The notes under the pieces: model-generated
What the model was told of the DNA's origin: nothing
The model's input: only the letters and a program-made list of their open reading frames with translations
The model's database searches: none
Source of the DNA: Pedosphaera sp.
GTDB lineage: Bacteria > Verrucomicrobiota > Verrucomicrobiia > Limisphaerales > DSYF01
Direction of reading: 5' to 3'
NCBI GenBank assembly: GCA_017853715.1
Contig: JAFMIZ010000015.1
Location: forward strand, 1-38,436
DNA length: 38,436 bases
Shown: piece after piece, positions 1-7,344 of the stretch
Layout: every line of letters starts with the position of its first letter
How positions within the stretch are numbered: position 1 is the first letter of the stretch
Position numbers and translations under genes: made by a program

Positions 1-107
1 TCATTGTGATGAGCGCCGAAGACAACATCACCAAGGGCGCGAGTGGTCAGGCCGTGCAAAGCATGAACATCGCCTGCGGCTTCCCGGAAACGGCGGGATT
101 GCTTTGA
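1..107 (+). CDS. argC: N-acetyl-gamma-glutamyl-phosphate reductase, C-terminal end (partial)
   Basis: Only the last 34 codons are in the window. The frame opens at base 3 and stops with TGA at 105-107. The translated end contains [16 protein letters not shown] and finishes in FPETAGLL. This matches the conserved C-terminus of ArgC, where the KGA(S/A)GQA(V/I)QNMN segment packs near the active site. ArgC is the NADPH-dependent third enzyme of arginine synthesis and makes N-acetylglutamate semialdehyde. argJ lies 0.8 kb downstream on the same strand, which supports the call. Nothing can be said about the start or the regulation. Confidence 0.88.
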   Translation, partial: IVMSAEDNITKGASGQAVQSMNIACGFPETAGLL

Positions 108-108
108 T

Positions 109-288
109 AACCACGAAATGACACGAAAAGTAAGGGGGCCAATGTGCCTTGGTGGAGCGCGCCTGTGTGCAAAGCAACAGCCGCAGTAATCAGATGGCAC
201 CAGCAAGTTTGAGCCTTCTGCAGCTGGTCCTGTGGACACAGCCGAGCTCCCTCTTAAGCTTTTCTTGTGATTCGTGTATTTCGTGGTT
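109..288. repeat. Inverted repeat of the aaccacgaa...acacgaa type bracketing the argC/LOG gap
   Basis: The 201-base gap between argC and the next gene is framed by an imperfect inverted repeat. The left arm at 109-127 reads aaccacgaaatgacacgaa. The right arm at 271-288 is its reverse complement apart from one base (ttcgtgtatttcgtggtt). The word ttcgtg...ttcgtggtt is of a kind I associate with dispersed intergenic palindromes in Verrucomicrobia and related genomes; that association is from memory. The 140 bases between the arms show no gene or tRNA. Confidence 0.6.
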
Positions 289-308
289 AACCCAGCCTTC
301 CTGTTGAA

Positions 309-911
309 ATGCAACCCAAGCCAACACAGTTTCGGCGTCTCTGCGTATTCTGTGGCTCCAGCAAAGGCGCCCGCGACATCTACATCCATGCCGCCCAAGA
401 GCTCGGCCATGAACTGGCCAAGCGCCGAATCGAACTCGTTTATGGCGGGGGCAATGTCGGTTTGATGGGCGTGATCGCCGACGCGGTGCTGGCGGGCGGC
501 GGACACGTCATCGGCGTGATTCCGGAACAGCTCATGGCCCGCGAACTGGGTCACACCGGCATTCAGGACCTGCGCATCGTGAAAAACATGCACGAGCGCA
601 AGGCCATGATGGCTGAACTGGCGGACGGTTTCATTGCCCTGCCCGGCGGCATCGGCACCTACGAGGAATACTTCGAAGTTCTGACCTGGGCGAAACTCGG
701 CATTCACGAGAAACCCTGTGCCCTGCTCAATGTGGACGGCTTTTACAATCCCGTCCTCAGCCTGCTGAGCCACGCGGTGGAGGAAGCATTCATCGGCAGC
801 GCCCACCGCGACATGGTCCTCGTGGAGGAAGATCCGACTCGATTGCTGGAAGCGATGGCCGCACATCGCCCGTCGCATCTCCACAAGCGGATTGACAAGG
901 ACAAGGTTTAG
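309..911 (+). CDS. LOG-family protein (nucleoside monophosphate phosphoribohydrolase-like)
   Basis: This 200-residue protein is of normal length for the LOG/YvdD family, whose characterised members release a free base such as cytokinin from the nucleoside 5'-monophosphate. The opening LCVFCGSS and the glycine cluster VYGGGNVGLMG (about 44-54) form the nucleotide fold. The family signature PGGIGTYEE lies at 112-120, with the catalytic Arg/Lys pair in MHERK at 94-98. The protein is cytosolic. It sits between argC and argJ on the same strand, 22 bases before argJ, so it is probably co-transcribed with arginine genes. No functional link to arginine is known to me. The substrate in this organism is unknown and need not be a cytokinin. 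The ATG at 309 directly precedes the conserved fold. Confidence 0.88.
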   Translation: MQPKPTQFRRLCVFCGSSKGARDIYIHAAQELGHELAKRRIELVYGGGNVGLMGVIADAVLAGGGHVIGVIPEQLMARELGHTGIQDLRIVKNMHERKAMMAELADGFIALPGGIGTYEEYFEVLTWAKLGIHEKPCALLNVDGFYNPVLSLLSHAVEEAFIGSAHRDMVLVEEDPTRLLEAMAAHRPSHLHKRIDKDKV

Positions 912-933
912 CCGTTCCTAACACGCGTCAAAC

Positions 934-2265
934 ATGAGCAAGCATTTGAAATCCGTTCCTGGTTCCATCGTCGCTCCGCAGGGCTTCCTCGCGAGCGGGA
1001 TTTTCTGTGACATCAAACGCCTCGGCACAGGCAAAGGCTCGAACAAAGGGTTGAAGCGCGATCTTGCCCTCATCGTGTCCGAAGTCCCGGCGACGGTGGC
1101 GGGCATGTTCACCACCAACCAGATTTGCGCCGCGCCAGTGAAGGTTTGCGTCGAGCGTGTGAAGCGCGGCAAAGCGCAGGCGATCGTCGTGAATTCCGGC
1201 AACGCCAACGCCTGCACGGGACGTCAGGGCTTGGCTGACGCCAAAGCCATGACCGGCCTCACCGGCAAGCTGCTGCACATGCCCGCCGAGCAGGTGCTGG
1301 TGGGTTCCACCGGGCGGATCGGCGTCACCATGCCGATGGCGAATGTACGCTCGGGTATCGAAGCCGCCGCGCAATTGCTGGGCAACGAACCGGAATGCGC
1401 CGACGAGGCCGCCGAGGCCATCATGACCAGCGACAGCAAGCCCAAGCAGATCGCCGTGGAATTCAAGCTGGGCGGCAAGCCCGTCCGCATCGGCGGCATC
1501 TGCAAGGGCGCGGGCATGATTCAACCCGGCATGAGCGCGACGGGTGCACGTCCCGCCGCGGTGCCGCAAGGGCTGCACGCCACGATGCTCAGCTTCATCA
1601 CGACCGACGCCGCCATCGGAGCGAAGGCGTTGCAGGCCTGTCTGCAGGAGGCCGTCGCCCACAGTTTCAATCGCATCACCGTGGACGGCGATATGAGCAC
1701 GAACGACACCGTGCTGGTGCTGGCGAATGGACTCGCAGCAAACGCGAAGCTTGGAACGCGGAACGCGGAACTGAAAACTTTCCAGACTGCACTCAACCAC
1801 GTTTGCCTTGAGCTCGCAAAGATGATCGTGCGCGATGGCGAAGGCGTGACGCGTTTCGTCACCGTGCGCGTCGAGGGCGCGAAGAGTCATGCCGATGCCG
1901 ATGCCGCCTCCCGCGCCGTGGCGAACAGTGCGCTGGTGAAGACCAGTTGGTTTGGCGGGGATCCCAACTGGGGCCGCATCATTGACGCCATCGGTTACAG
2001 CGCGGCAACCGTGGTGGAAAACAAGGTGGACATCGGCTACAGCGCGCCGGGCAGTCGCAAGATTCTGTGGAGCCTGAAGCGGGGCCAGCCGACCAAGACC
2101 ACGTTCAAGCAGCTTTGTGCCGCAGCAGCAGCCAAGGAGTTTGACCTTCATATCCGCCTGAACCTTGGCAGAGCCAGCGCGCTCATGTATGCCAGCGACC
2201 TCACCGAGGAATACGTGGACTTCAACAAGGGCGACGTGAGCGATCCGACCACGCTCGGCGGCTGA
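934..2265 (+). CDS. argJ: Bifunctional glutamate N-acetyltransferase / amino-acid acetyltransferase ArgJ
   Basis: ArgJ moves the acetyl group from N-acetylornithine back to glutamate, and bifunctional forms also use acetyl-CoA, so it closes the cyclic arginine pathway. At 443 residues it is slightly longer than usual. The self-cleavage site A|TML is present, with nucleophile Thr217 (codon 1582-1584), so the precursor should split into alpha and beta chains. Other family segments seen are NSGNANACTG, GDMSTNDT, IVRDGEGVTRF and the C-terminal ASDLTEEYV. Around residues 274-281 the coding DNA contains ggaacgcggaacgcgga, giving TRNAE. This stretch looks like repeat DNA absorbed into a variable loop (see findings). 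The protein is cytosolic. The AEC permease gene starts 11 bases after its stop. Confidence 0.95.
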   Translation: MSKHLKSVPGSIVAPQGFLASGIFCDIKRLGTGKGSNKGLKRDLALIVSEVPATVAGMFTTNQICAAPVKVCVERVKRGKAQAIVVNSGNANACTGRQGLADAKAMTGLTGKLLHMPAEQVLVGSTGRIGVTMPMANVRSGIEAAAQLLGNEPECADEAAEAIMTSDSKPKQIAVEFKLGGKPVRIGGICKGAGMIQPGMSATGARPAAVPQGLHATMLSFITTDAAIGAKALQACLQEAVAHSFNRITVDGDMSTNDTVLVLANGLAANAKLGTRNAELKTFQTALNHVCLELAKMIVRDGEGVTRFVTVRVEGAKSHADADAASRAVANSALVKTSWFGGDPNWGRIIDAIGYSAATVVENKVDIGYSAPGSRKILWSLKRGQPTKTTFKQLCAAAAAKEFDLHIRLNLGRASALMYASDLTEEYVDFNKGDVSDPTTLGG

Positions 2266-2276
2266 GGCTGAACTCA

Positions 2277-3224
2277 ATGAATGAGTTCACCACGGTCTTG
2301 AATGCGGTCATACCGGTGTTTGCCATCATGGGCGCCGGACTGGGCGTCCGTCGCTTGAACTTGCTGAGTGAAGAGGCGGACCAAAGTCTGTTGCGCGTGG
2401 TGGTCAACTTCCTCATGCCGTGCCTGATTCTGGACACGGTCATGAACAATCCAGCGGCGCGGGAATGGCGAAACCTCACGCTCGCCCCGCTGATCGGCTT
2501 CGCCACAATCCTGGCAAGCCTGGGGCTGGTCTGGCTGGTCAGCGCAGGGATGAAATTCCCCAGTCAGCCGACCCGGCGCACGTTCACCATCAGCGCCGGA
2601 TTGCAGAACTACGGTTACATTCCCCTGCCCCTTGCGCTGCTGCTCTTCGACCAGCAAACGGCGGGCATCCTGTTTCTCCACAACCTTGGCGTGGAGATCT
2701 GCGTTTGGACGGTGGTGCTATTGGTCATGACGGGCGGGCGCACCACTGGCGCGTGGAGCCAGATCCTGAATCCGCCCTTGATTGCGGTGTTGCTATCGGT
2801 GGCCCTTAATCTCAGCGGAGCAGCGGCTCATCTACCCACAGTGCTGACAACGGCGCTGCACCTATTGGGTCAGTGCGCCTTCCCGCTTGCCTTGCTGCTG
2901 ATCGGCGCAATGCTCGGGGACAATTTGGGGGAACTGCGCTCCGGCGAAGGCTGGTGGCGGGTCGCCCCGGCAATCCTGCTGCGCTTGGCCATATTGCCGG
3001 TCGGCATCCTGTTACTGGCGCGCTATCTGCCGACCTCCCTTGAACTTCGTCGGGTCCTGCTCATGCAGGCAGCCATGCCATCCGCGCTGGTGCCAGTCAT
3101 TCTTGCCCGTCAATATGGAGGCGACTCCGGCACAGCGCTACGCATCGTGATCGGAACGTCGTTGATCAGTCTGGCGACAACTCCACTTTGGATCCGGTTC
3201 GGGATGAAGTGGTTAAATCTTTGA
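2277..3224 (+). CDS. AEC (auxin efflux carrier) family transporter
   Basis: This is a 315-residue, very hydrophobic protein with about ten predicted membrane spans in two halves, as in the bacterial AEC/BART permeases (PF03547). The N-terminal half has PVFAIMGAGLGVRR and FLMPCLILDTV. The centre has LQNYGYIPLPLALLLF, which corresponds to the conserved N-x-G/GxP crossover region. The second half repeats the pattern with CAFPLALLLIGAMLGD and ends near MQAAMPSALVPVILA. It acts in the inner membrane. Characterised bacterial relatives move dicarboxylates such as malate or other organic anions, but the substrate cannot be read from sequence. It starts 11 bases after argJ with a GAGG-like site just upstream, so it is probably the last gene of the argC-LOG-argJ run. 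Confidence 0.88.
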   Translation: MNEFTTVLNAVIPVFAIMGAGLGVRRLNLLSEEADQSLLRVVVNFLMPCLILDTVMNNPAAREWRNLTLAPLIGFATILASLGLVWLVSAGMKFPSQPTRRTFTISAGLQNYGYIPLPLALLLFDQQTAGILFLHNLGVEICVWTVVLLVMTGGRTTGAWSQILNPPLIAVLLSVALNLSGAAAHLPTVLTTALHLLGQCAFPLALLLIGAMLGDNLGELRSGEGWWRVAPAILLRLAILPVGILLLARYLPTSLELRRVLLMQAAMPSALVPVILARQYGGDSGTALRIVIGTSLISLATTPLWIRFGMKWLNL

Positions 3225-3316
3225 GGGCGGGCCCTTGCGCGGTGGAGGAATATTTTGGGCGCGCGCGACTGAGAAATTCCGATTGTGTTTAAGACCCTGC
3301 GGTCTATCGTCCCGGC

Positions 3317-3778
3317 ATGCGCCGGTTGTCACTCCTGATACTTGTACTGGGCAGTTTCGCGTTTGCGGGAAGCGCCGGGGCGGTCAGCGGGAAAATCGTC
3401 AAAGTCCTTCCCCACTTCATCGACATGCAGGGACGCCACACCAAATCCCCCAGCCTGTTCGACCGGGACGCCTATCAGACGTGGCTGCGGCAGCACCCTG
3501 AGAAGCGAAGCGGCGTTCGCTACGACATCCACTGGAAAGCAAAAAACCTGCAGAACGAATTAATGCTGCGGGTTGAGTTGCGTGGCATTGCCGAGGGCAA
3601 ATTACCCAAGGAGAAAACGCTGCAGGCAAACGTCAAAGCCAGCACCGGGTGGGCGCGCTGGACCGATTTTTCGGTCACGGGCGACGACTACAAGGCGCTG
3701 GGCGAAGTCACAGCCTGGCGGGTCACACTCTGGGACGGCGACACATTGGTGGACGAACAGACTTCATTCCTTTGGTAA
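3317..3778 (+). CDS. Small exported protein of unknown function
   Basis: This is a 153-residue protein with a clear Sec signal peptide: a basic start MRR, a hydrophobic core at about 5-18, and a likely cut near GSAGA (18-22). The mature part is rich in aromatic and charged residues. It includes FDRDAYQTWLRQHPEKRSG (about 48-66) and ends WRVTLWDGDTLVDEQTSFLW, suggesting a small beta-rich periplasmic domain. I do not recognise a named family. The codon pattern and intact frame support a real gene. Its stop lies two bases before the ATG of the decayed gene at 3781, so the two were probably translated as a pair. The partner's loss may have left this protein without its original context. Confidence 0.7.
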   Translation: MRRLSLLILVLGSFAFAGSAGAVSGKIVKVLPHFIDMQGRHTKSPSLFDRDAYQTWLRQHPEKRSGVRYDIHWKAKNLQNELMLRVELRGIAEGKLPKEKTLQANVKASTGWARWTDFSVTGDDYKALGEVTAWRVTLWDGDTLVDEQTSFLW

Positions 3779-3780
3779 AC

Positions 3781-4474
3781 ATGCGAGGCGCACTGGTCCG
3801 CTCACTGGGCCTTGGTTCCATCGTCGCAACCGCCGCCGGGACAGAGTCGCTTCCCGCATACAAAGCGGGCGATGTGGTCACGCAGGATTACGTCACCCCG
3901 GTCGCCCTGTCAGCGATTGGCCCCGCAGCCACCGAAGCGCTTCAAGAGGCCCGCAGATTCGTTTTGTAGTCACTACCTGCCGGGCCAGAAGGAAGCCGTC
4001 GAACAGGAACTCCGGGCGACCGCAGCCAAGGTAAAGGAGGATTTCCTCGCTCAACTCAAGCAAGCACTGAAGGGGCGCAGGTGGTGGCCACCAAGCCCGA
4101 CAGCCAGGGCAAGTGGATCCTCGCGGGATTTGCCCTGCTGGCTTTGGAGTTCGGGCTTGTGCCCTGGCATCTGCGCGCCCGCCGGTTGGCGAGCCTGTTG
4201 CCCGTGCCGCACGTGCTCAAGAGGCAGTTCGCGGTGAAGTCATGGGCATGGTGAAAGACAAGGTGGTGCATGGACTTTTTGACCAACGCTCGGAACTGCT
4301 CTCCAACCAGCAACGTGCCGAGGCCGAAATACAAGCGCTGGAGCGACGCCTAGAACAAATTCACGCCCGGTGCAAGAGCGGATCGCGGCGTATGAGAAGC
4401 GCATCGCCGAACTGTAGCGAGAGCGGGCCGCCAAGGGGGAACAAAACATCGAGTTGATCAAGGCAAAGATTTGA
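3781..4474 (+). pseudogene. Decayed gene: exported/membrane protein with C-terminal coiled coil, several frameshifts
   Basis: One protein can be followed through changing frames. 3781-3966 reads MRGALVRSLGLGS..., with AYKAGDVVTQDYVTPVA and GPAATEALQEA. About 3970-4072, in another frame, gives PGQKEAVEQELRATAAKVKE. About 4075-4215, back in the first frame, gives WILAGFALLALEFGLVPWHL, a membrane span followed by an Arg-rich stretch. About 4218-4366, in the third frame, gives MVKDKVVHGLFDQRSELL plus a coiled coil. 4367-4474, in the second frame, continues the coiled coil through a TAG at 4415-4417 and ends at 4472-4474. That is at least four frameshifts and one stop. The GDV..DxVTPVA..xxxPxAT segment recalls the extracellular 7TMR-HDED region of PgpH-type proteins; this is an inference. 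Sequencing error is less likely because the flanking genes are intact. Confidence 0.75.
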
Positions 4475-4565
4475 CTCGCGCGAGGTCAAATCGAAGTGGA
4501 GCGCGGTCGGTCCGAGCGGTTTGGAACCAACTGACGGCATTCGGCAACACTTAAGCGCCGTGGAG

Positions 4566-5543
4566 TCAAGCTTGCTTGCCTTGCACGCGCAAAGCTTGCT
4601 CGTAGCACTCCAGAGCTTCGTTGTAGCGTTCAAGCCGATTGTACACCCCGCCTTTGTAGAGATATGCAATGGTGAGGGTTTCGTCGGCTTGAATGGCGCG
4701 GTCGTAGCAAAGCAGCGCCGCATCATCCTGCTTCAAGCGTTCCAGTGCCGCCCCCTTTTTCACGAGTGCTTCCGGATGATTTTGGTCGATTGCCAGGATG
4801 GCGTCATAACATTCCAGCGCACGTTCAGGGTGATCGGCATTCAGCATGGATTGGCCTTTGCCCAAAAGAACCGTGATGCGGGCGGCATCGCCCGTGAGTT
4901 GGCCGTTTTCCGGAACCGGGGTGACCTCGACCTCGGTGGCGACGGAAGCAAGCGATGCGGCCTCCAACTCCAGCACGCGCCTCTCCAGACGCTCGATGAC
5001 TGACATCAGCCGCTGGTTGGACAGCTCAACCGCCTTGCCCGGCATCTCACCAGAACCGAGCAGCCCCGCTGAAGAGCCGGCCATCAATTGCGCCCGGGTG
5101 GGCACCAGCTCTGCAATGCGATTCATGGTGCGCCATTGGAAAACCGCCGTGAACGCCATTGCGCCCATGCCCGCCAGACCAAACGCGGCCGCCACCCAAA
5201 GCAAGGTGCGATTGGAACGTTGCATCTCGTCCTGCTGACGGATTTGCTCCGTCTGGAGCGCCGCTTGAATAGCCGCCAGTTTGTCAGTGATAGCCGCCGC
5301 CTGTTCGCGGGCGGTCTTCTGGGCCTCCAGGCGGTTGGAGTCAAGGCTGAGTTGGGTTTCGTGCAACTGCTCCTGCAGGCGCGAGAAAGCCTCGCGCAAT
5401 TCCTCCTGCGACCGCTCGTCCTTGCCGGTCACGGCCGCCGCATCCAGCCGGGCTTCATTTTGAGCGGTGGCGCGAACCGGTGCGGAAGACACCAAGGCAA
5501 AGAGCAGAACCAAACAAGAACGGCTGAGGATGGAGCGATTCAT
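4566..5543 (-). CDS. Membrane-anchored tetratricopeptide-repeat protein with signal peptide and coiled coil
   Basis: This is a 325-residue protein with four visible parts. A signal peptide covers about 1-25 (VLLFALVSSAPVRA). A Glu/Gln/Arg-rich coiled coil spans about 42-110. A single membrane span at about 114-137 (LLWVAAAFGLAGMGAMAF) follows. After a short second coiled segment near 175-200 come about three TPR units from roughly 225 to 325, with helices such as ALECYDAILAIDQNHPEAL and NEALECYEQAL. The layout suggests one side of the membrane carries the coiled coil and the other a TPR docking surface for a protein partner. The gene is convergent with the decayed gene at 3781-4474, whose product also had a membrane span next to a coiled coil. 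The specific function is unknown. Confidence 0.82.
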   Translation of the reverse strand: MNRSILSRSCLVLLFALVSSAPVRATAQNEARLDAAAVTGKDERSQEELREAFSRLQEQLHETQLSLDSNRLEAQKTAREQAAAITDKLAAIQAALQTEQIRQQDEMQRSNRTLLWVAAAFGLAGMGAMAFTAVFQWRTMNRIAELVPTRAQLMAGSSAGLLGSGEMPGKAVELSNQRLMSVIERLERRVLELEAASLASVATEVEVTPVPENGQLTGDAARITVLLGKGQSMLNADHPERALECYDAILAIDQNHPEALVKKGAALERLKQDDAALLCYDRAIQADETLTIAYLYKGGVYNRLERYNEALECYEQALRVQGKQA

Positions 5544-5632
5544 GACAGCAACGCCGCAGGGTGAAACCGTGGCGCAGCGAAGTCAAGTGACGCCCGCACG
5601 AAGTTAATCACAGCATTCCCGAATGCTCCGAG

Positions 5633-6763
5633 CTAACGCTCCAACCGGTAGAAATCCAGCACTTCACCCAACTCCGCCTGAACCCACTCCCTGGACAGCC
5701 CGAATTCCTCCAGCGTATATTCATGGGTGCTCTTGAACTCGCGCTGGCGGTCGGCGGCGTGCTCCAGCTTGGCATGCAGTTCAGGGGAAACCTTCCAGCC
5801 AAAGTGCGCGTAAACCTGCGCGATGGTCTCGCGCGGGTGGCGGATCAGCTCGCGATAATCGATGCAATGATAGCGCGCCGGATCAGCCTTCAGCCGGAAT
5901 TGGAAGAGGTGTTTATACCATTCCACCGCCAGGTCCGCGTAGGCTTTGGAAGCAGGCCCGCTCTTCTCGATCTCAGGTGAATGAGCCTGCCATACGGGCA
6001 CGAACAAACTGACATGGGACGCCACGGAATTGTAGGGATGCCGGATGATGGTGATGAAGCGCGCGTCCGGGAATTCTTCCATGAGCGCTTCGACGGTGCC
6101 GGAAGACTGCGTCGCCTTCGAGAGCAGGGTCATGGAGGGGCCGTTAGCATAGAGGTGCCGCTGCAAACAACTCCGATAGTAAAGCATCAGCTTCCGCCGA
6201 TCTTCCGGCGGCAATGCATCGGGAAAGCCTGCCTCCCAAAGCTCATTCACGAAGGGGAACAGCATGTAAACCGCCTCCGAAGCAAACGCATAAAGGAACA
6301 ACGCATCGTCTTCCTCGGGCTGGTTCAGGCGCATCTTGTGTTTGTCATCCCAGACACCGAACCATTTCTTCTCACACCAGCCCAGGAGCTTTTCACCCGG
6401 ATGTCCGAATACGCCATCCAACCAGACGATGGCATCGAACAACCGCTGGAGGCATACCGCTGGAAAAATGGTCTGATACATCTTGAGGTGAACGAAGCGG
6501 CCCTCGTCCAAGCTCAGGAGGTTCTGGGTGAGCGTTGTGCCGCTGCGTGGTGGCGCGATGATGAAGACAGGCTCCTTGACCGGCTGGTTCTGGAACCCGG
6601 AAAACAGAATGTGGTCCAGAGCACGCGCCACAAGCACGAAGCCCAAGAATAACAGGAACAACGTCGTGAAGAAGATGACGTAAGCCCAGCGACGGAAGCA
6701 GAAAGGTTGCTCCCAGAGGCTGAGACGCAACGCTTTCAGGAACAATCGCCCGTTGAAACACAT
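5633..6763 (-). CDS. Membrane-anchored sulfotransferase (PAPS-dependent)
   Basis: This 376-residue protein carries both nucleotide-binding signatures of PAPS sulfotransferases. The 5'-phosphosulfate loop PPRSGTT is at 71-77, and the 3'-phosphate motif RHPYNSVAS is at 241-249 with Arg241 and Ser249. It fits the broad Sulfotransfer_3 group. One hydrophobic span at about 28-47 (YVIFFTTLFLLFLGFVLVA) precedes the catalytic domain, so the enzyme is probably tethered to the inner membrane. It should transfer sulfate from PAPS to a hydroxyl or amine acceptor, perhaps a lipid, glycan or small molecule; the acceptor cannot be told. The gene follows APS kinase by 13 bases on the same strand, so donor synthesis and use are likely co-expressed. 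Confidence 0.88.
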   Translation of the reverse strand: MCFNGRLFLKALRLSLWEQPFCFRRWAYVIFFTTLFLLFLGFVLVARALDHILFSGFQNQPVKEPVFIIAPPRSGTTLTQNLLSLDEGRFVHLKMYQTIFPAVCLQRLFDAIVWLDGVFGHPGEKLLGWCEKKWFGVWDDKHKMRLNQPEEDDALFLYAFASEAVYMLFPFVNELWEAGFPDALPPEDRRKLMLYYRSCLQRHLYANGPSMTLLSKATQSSGTVEALMEEFPDARFITIIRHPYNSVASHVSLFVPVWQAHSPEIEKSGPASKAYADLAVEWYKHLFQFRLKADPARYHCIDYRELIRHPRETIAQVYAHFGWKVSPELHAKLEHAADRQREFKSTHEYTLEEFGLSREWVQAELGEVLDFYRLER

Positions 6764-6776
6764 CGCACGCGAGATT

Positions 6777-7328
6777 TCAAGATTTCAACGCACCACGATC
6801 CGTGAGCAGGCCGACCACCTGATACACACATTGGTCCAGCGAGAGCTTGTCCGTGCGAAGCTCCAACTCCGACCTCAGCGGCGCCTCGTAGGGCGCGGAG
6901 ATACCAGTGAAATCGCTGACCAGCCCAGCCCGCGCCTTCGCGTAAAGCCCCTTTACGTCGCGTTCCTCGCACACTTCCAGCGGCGTGCTCAAATAGACTT
7001 CGATGAACTTGCCCGCAGGCAGCATGGCCCGGGCGCGGTCCCGGTCTGAACGGTAGGGGGAGATGAAGGCCACCACGCAAATCAATCCCGCATCCGCAAA
7101 CAATCTCGCCACCTCGGCGATGCGCCTGATGTTTTCCTTGCGATCCTCCGGTGAAAACCCCAGATCCGAGCAAAGGCCGGTACGCACCTTGTCCCCGTCG
7201 AGCACATACACCGGCGTGTGCTTTTGCCTCAACTCCCGCTCCAGGGCCAGGGCGATGGTGGATTTGCCCGCACCGCTCAAGCCAGTGAGCCAGACAACAG
7301 TTCCCGCGATGGGTGAATTTGAGTTCAC
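6777..7328 (-). CDS. cysC: Adenylyl-sulfate (APS) kinase
   Basis: CysC phosphorylates APS to PAPS, the universal sulfate donor. From the GTG at 7328 the protein has 183 residues, close to the usual 180-200. It begins VNSNSPIAGTVVWLTG, with Walker A GLSGAGKST at 16-24. Family blocks seen are DGDKVRTGLCSDLGFSPEDR, the FISPYRSDR segment and EVYLSTPLEVCEERDVKGLY. An ATG-led frame upstream to 7421 is open but overlaps the end of tmk and is not CysC-like, so I prefer the GTG start 16 bases after the tmk stop. No CysD/CysN or PAPS reductase is nearby. Its neighbour is a sulfotransferase, so the PAPS is probably used for sulfation rather than assimilation. Confidence 0.9.
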   Translation of the reverse strand: MNSNSPIAGTVVWLTGLSGAGKSTIALALERELRQKHTPVYVLDGDKVRTGLCSDLGFSPEDRKENIRRIAEVARLFADAGLICVVAFISPYRSDRDRARAMLPAGKFIEVYLSTPLEVCEERDVKGLYAKARAGLVSDFTGISAPYEAPLRSELELRTDKLSLDQCVYQVVGLLTDRGALKS

Positions 7329-7344
7329 GAAATGTTCAATTGCA

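Noticed and set aside
131-257. tRNA or small RNA gene between argC and LOG
   Set aside because: No acceptor/T-arm pattern (GGTTCRANTCC) or cloverleaf is found. Only the flanking inverted repeat stands out.
928-2277. A 449-codon minus-strand open frame opposite argJ
   Set aside because: It is a His/Arg/Gly-rich composition shadow of argJ with no recognisable domain.
4113-4457. An independent small gene for MVKDKVVHGLFDQ...
   Set aside because: Adjacent frames supply the missing upstream membrane span and downstream heptads, so it is read as one segment of the decayed gene 3781-4474.
4475-4565. Terminator or repeat between the decayed gene and the TPR gene
   Set aside because: GC-rich words recur (agcgcggtc, agcgccgtgg) but I could not form a convincing stem with a T-run, nor match the other repeat families.
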